This document shows positions 62,232 through 64,000 of a DNA stretch of 64,000 nt, piece by piece. Position numbers and translations under genes: made by a program. Location: positions 214,753-278,752 of the forward strand of contig NZ_WNZY01000005.1 in NCBI RefSeq assembly GCF_009725205.1, written 5' to 3'. The notes below the pieces were generated by a model. The model had not been told where the DNA came from. It made no database searches and was given only the letters and a program-made list of their open reading frames with translations. Numbering within the stretch: position 1 is the stretch's first letter; every line of letters begins with the position of its first letter. This stretch comes from Paenibacillus timonensis (GTDB lineage: Bacteria; Bacillota; Bacilli; Paenibacillales; Paenibacillaceae).

Positions 62232-63275
62232 ATGAAATTGATCAGCAACAACTTGCGAATCAACAAGATCTTTGATCTCAAAAAATGGGAAGCGCTACAG
62301 GACTCCCTGGCCTCGGTCACCAAGCTTGCTATCCTTACCGTCGATTACAAAGGCATCCCGGTCACAAGCCATAGCCGTTGCCAATCATTTTGCCAACAAG
62401 TGCGGAAAGATTCTGAGCTGCAAAGTTATTGCCAGAAGTGTGATTCTCGCGGAGGTTTGGAAGCGGTTCGCTCCAACAAGCCATATATTTACTTATGTCA
62501 TTACAATATTATTGATATCGCAGTACCTATCATCATTGATGATAAATACATAGGGGCCGTAATGGCAGGTCAGGTAAGACTCTCGGGAGATGCCAGCGAT
62601 ACGGATCTTGAGCAAATTTTGGGTGCCACTAACCGTCGAATCTATAATGAGAAGTGGGATGAGCTCAAGGAATATTACGACTTGCTCCCCGTGATGTCAT
62701 ATGAGGAAGTCTTGACGATATCAAACATGTTGTTTCGCCTTTGCAATTACATTGTTGAAGAGGCGCTTAACAAGAACCTTCTGGTGGAAATGTTTGAACG
62801 CGCTTCCAAAACTGGCGAAACGACCGATCTAGCTTCCGTTTTGCCGGGCTATACGCTTAAAAATATCGAAAATCTCAAAAAGGAAATGACCAATGCCGTC
62901 GCCGACGCCTACTTGAACAGTAGTTCGACGGATAAAGCCAACCTGTGCGAGAATCCAGTACTGCAGCCTGCTTTTACTTATATCTTCTCACATAAGAGTG
63001 AAACGGTCTCTCTCAAAGCAATGGCTGACCTCTGTCACATTAGTCCAAGTTATTTCAGCAGACTGTTTGCTAAGGAAACCGGAGAAAGCTTCTCCAGCTA
63101 CGTAGCTCAATTAAAAATCAAGTGGGCTAAGCAGCTGCTAGAGGTAACCGACATGCCGATATCCCAAATCAGCGATGAGCTTGGGTTTAATGATCCGGGT
63201 TATTTCATTAAAACGTTTAAGAAGTACGAGGAAATCACTCCTGCCTTATATCGAAAATATTATAAGGAACAATAG
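62232..63275 (+). CDS. PocR-domain AraC-family regulator of the glycerol operon
   Basis: 347 residues. The N-terminal PocR sensory domain (about 10-170) has cysteines typical of it: SRCQSFCQQVR, SYCQKCDSRGG and YLCHYNIIDIAVPI. The C-terminal AraC-type DNA-binding part has VSLKAMADLCHISPSYFSRLFAKETGESFSSYVAQLK and ISQISDELGFNDPGYFIKTFKKYEEITPALYRK. PocR of Salmonella responds to propanediol, so glycerol, dihydroxyacetone or a related diol is the likely ligand. The ATG at 62232 follows GGAGG; the open frame extends to 62067. It is divergent from gldA. Confidence 0.9.
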   Translation: MKLISNNLRINKIFDLKKWEALQDSLASVTKLAILTVDYKGIPVTSHSRCQSFCQQVRKDSELQSYCQKCDSRGGLEAVRSNKPYIYLCHYNIIDIAVPIIIDDKYIGAVMAGQVRLSGDASDTDLEQILGATNRRIYNEKWDELKEYYDLLPVMSYEEVLTISNMLFRLCNYIVEEALNKNLLVEMFERASKTGETTDLASVLPGYTLKNIENLKKEMTNAVADAYLNSSSTDKANLCENPVLQPAFTYIFSHKSETVSLKAMADLCHISPSYFSRLFAKETGESFSSYVAQLKIKWAKQLLEVTDMPISQISDELGFNDPGYFIKTFKKYEEITPALYRKYYKEQ

Positions 63276-63385
63276 AGGAGAAAGAGAGCGACTTCCTGTG
63301 CGGAAATTGAGCTGATCTAAAGGCCGGATAGGTGCATGACGGCCGGCACTAGCCCTGAGCGTACGCTGCATGTGTACTTCCGGCG

Positions 63386-63409
63386 CTAACGGACCGAGGA
63401 GACGCTAAT
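63386..63409 (+). repeat. Degenerate intergenic repeat, copy 1
   Basis: CTAACGGAC...CTAAT, a weaker copy of the element seen at 63436-63463. It lies between the pocR-type gene and the rRNA operon. Confidence 0.45.
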
Positions 63410-63435
63410 CACTCATATCCCGGGTGTTTCCCGAT

Positions 63436-63463
63436 GTAACGGACCTCTAGGGCGTTATTTGCC
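63436..63463 (+). repeat. Degenerate intergenic repeat, copy 2
   Basis: Follows the pattern GTAAYGGAC-N4-AGG-N3-TTATTT. Similar elements are, by memory, abundant between genes of Paenibacillus. Confidence 0.5.
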
Positions 63464-63490
63464 TCTACATGAGCGACTATCGGTGGTTTT

Positions 63491-63520
63491 GGCTAAAATA
63501 AGATCCTCTGAGTCCATTAC
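63491..63520 (-). repeat. Degenerate intergenic repeat, copy 3 (inverted)
   Basis: On the minus strand it starts GTAATGGAC and has AGG and TTATTT in the same register as copy 2. Copies 2 and 3 thus form an inverted pair about 60 bp apart. Confidence 0.5.
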
Positions 63521-63583
63521 GCTCCATCCCTTCACCTTGGTACAAACAACGTCTCCTGTGTTCGATAGATGTTTTGACTCAAC

Positions 63584-63619
63584 AAAAAGAGCACTACCGA
63601 ATGAACGGTAGTGCTCTTT
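63584..63619 (-). terminator. rRNA operon terminator
   Basis: Fourteen-bp perfect stem AAAGAGCACTACCG/CGGTAGTGCTCTTT with a 6-base loop, and on the minus strand a T tract. It follows the 5S rRNA. Confidence 0.95.
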
Positions 63620-63625
63620 CCTCTT

Positions 63626-63742
63626 GCCTGGCGGCGTCCTACTCTCCCAGGACCCTTCGGTCCAAGTACCATCGGCGCTGGAGGGCTTAACGGTCGTGTT
63701 CGGGATGGGTACGTGTGGAACCCCTCCGCCATCGCCACCAAA
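63626..63742 (-). rRNA. 5S ribosomal RNA
   Basis: The complement starts TTTGGTGGCGATGGCG and includes CCGAACACGACCGTTAAG, GCGCCGATGGTACTTGG and ends CGCCGCCAGGC, matching Bacillota 5S rRNA over its length of about 117 bases. An overlapping 72-codon frame is not a gene. Confidence 0.97.
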
Positions 63743-63875
63743 CGGTTCAAGGTTTAATCCTTGAAAACTGGATACGAAACGAATTTGCGTGTTAGCCCTT
63801 ACTTGGTTTATCGGGGTCCCCGAAAAGTATTAGGAATACTCTTCGAAGCCTCGCTTCACTTTTTGGGGTGTTTTT

Positions 63876-64000
63876 TGGATAAGCCCTCGACCGATTAGTA
63901 CCTGTCAGCTCCATACATTGCTGCACTTCCACCTCAGGCCTATCAACCTCGTCGTCTTCAAGGGGTCTTACTAATTGGGAAATCTCATCTTGAGGGGGGC
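63876..64000 (-). rRNA. 23S ribosomal RNA, 3' end (partial)
   Basis: The complement ends with GGTACTAATCGGTCGAGGGC and TTATCC, the 3' terminus of Bacillota 23S rRNA. The gene continues beyond the right edge. A 133-bp spacer separates it from 5S, without a tRNA. Confidence 0.97.

Noticed and set aside
63532..63750. 72-codon frame on the minus strand
   Set aside because: It covers the 5S rRNA and its terminator, so it is not a protein gene.
1..64000. Insertion sequences, prophage genes, tRNAs and CRISPR arrays
   Set aside because: No transposase, integrase or phage-like gene, no tRNA cloverleaf and no regularly spaced repeat array was recognised by reading both strands.

Overview
The window reads as chromosomal DNA of an aerobic to facultatively anaerobic, spore-forming member of the Bacillota, most likely Paenibacillus or a close relative. 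The grounds are strong AGGAGG-type ribosome binding sites, two CotF-type spore coat proteins, a DUF3231 protein, spore-type sulfolactate genes, a staphylococcal/bacillar nreABC nitrate-oxygen sensor, and degenerate intergenic repeats of a kind I associate with Paenibacillus. No insertion sequence, prophage, tRNA or CRISPR array was seen. The right edge holds the end of an rRNA operon (23S 3' end, 5S, terminator) on the minus strand.

Layout. 1-10.7 kb is housekeeping and spore-related: a BceRS-like two-component pair (its transporter lies off the left edge), bioB under a textbook BirA operator, a LysM/M14 cell-wall peptidase, small secreted proteins, and a sulfolactate module (comB-like gene divergent from an MFS exporter and comA). 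10.7-22.2 kb is a nitrate respiration island: narGHJI-nreABC plus a hemerythrin gene in one minus-strand operon, followed by narK fused to a PAS domain with a second hemerythrin gene. Paired AGGG-N4-CCCT elements sit upstream of both narG and narK. 22.3-27.7 kb holds a five-gene operon with two YdcZ half-transporters around a Crp/Fnr-type regulator, a GNAT gene, and a MarR/MFS efflux pair with two matching palindromes.

28.1-44.8 kb is the most interesting part: about fifteen co-directional genes on the minus strand, divergent from an IclR regulator. In transcription order: 5-oxoprolinase-like pxpB-pxpC, an NMT1/SsuABC-type ABC importer, a UbiD-type decarboxylase, pxpA, an SdhA-like flavoprotein with a separate [2Fe-2S] protein, a three-subunit molybdenum hydroxylase interleaved with a 4,5-dihydroxyphthalate-decarboxylase-like protein, and the XdhC and MocA maturation factors. 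I know of no described pathway with this combination. The inference is uptake, Mo-dependent hydroxylation, decarboxylation, ring reduction and lactam opening of an (N-hetero)aromatic carboxylate, controlled by IclR through two pairs of operators with 21-bp spacing.

44.8-51.4 kb holds a MurB-like protein, a ClC channel, YebC/YeeI, an ABC-F ATPase and an aldo/keto reductase. 51.4-55.5 kb is an arsenic island: arsR-acr3-arsC-araC on minus, and a small CC-x2-CC protein plus arsM on plus. 55.5-56.8 kb has the two divergent CotF-type genes. 56.9-63.3 kb is a glycerol module (gldA, dhaKL, a large membrane alpha/beta hydrolase) facing a PocR/AraC-type regulator. Everything here is from reading the sequence; no database search was run.
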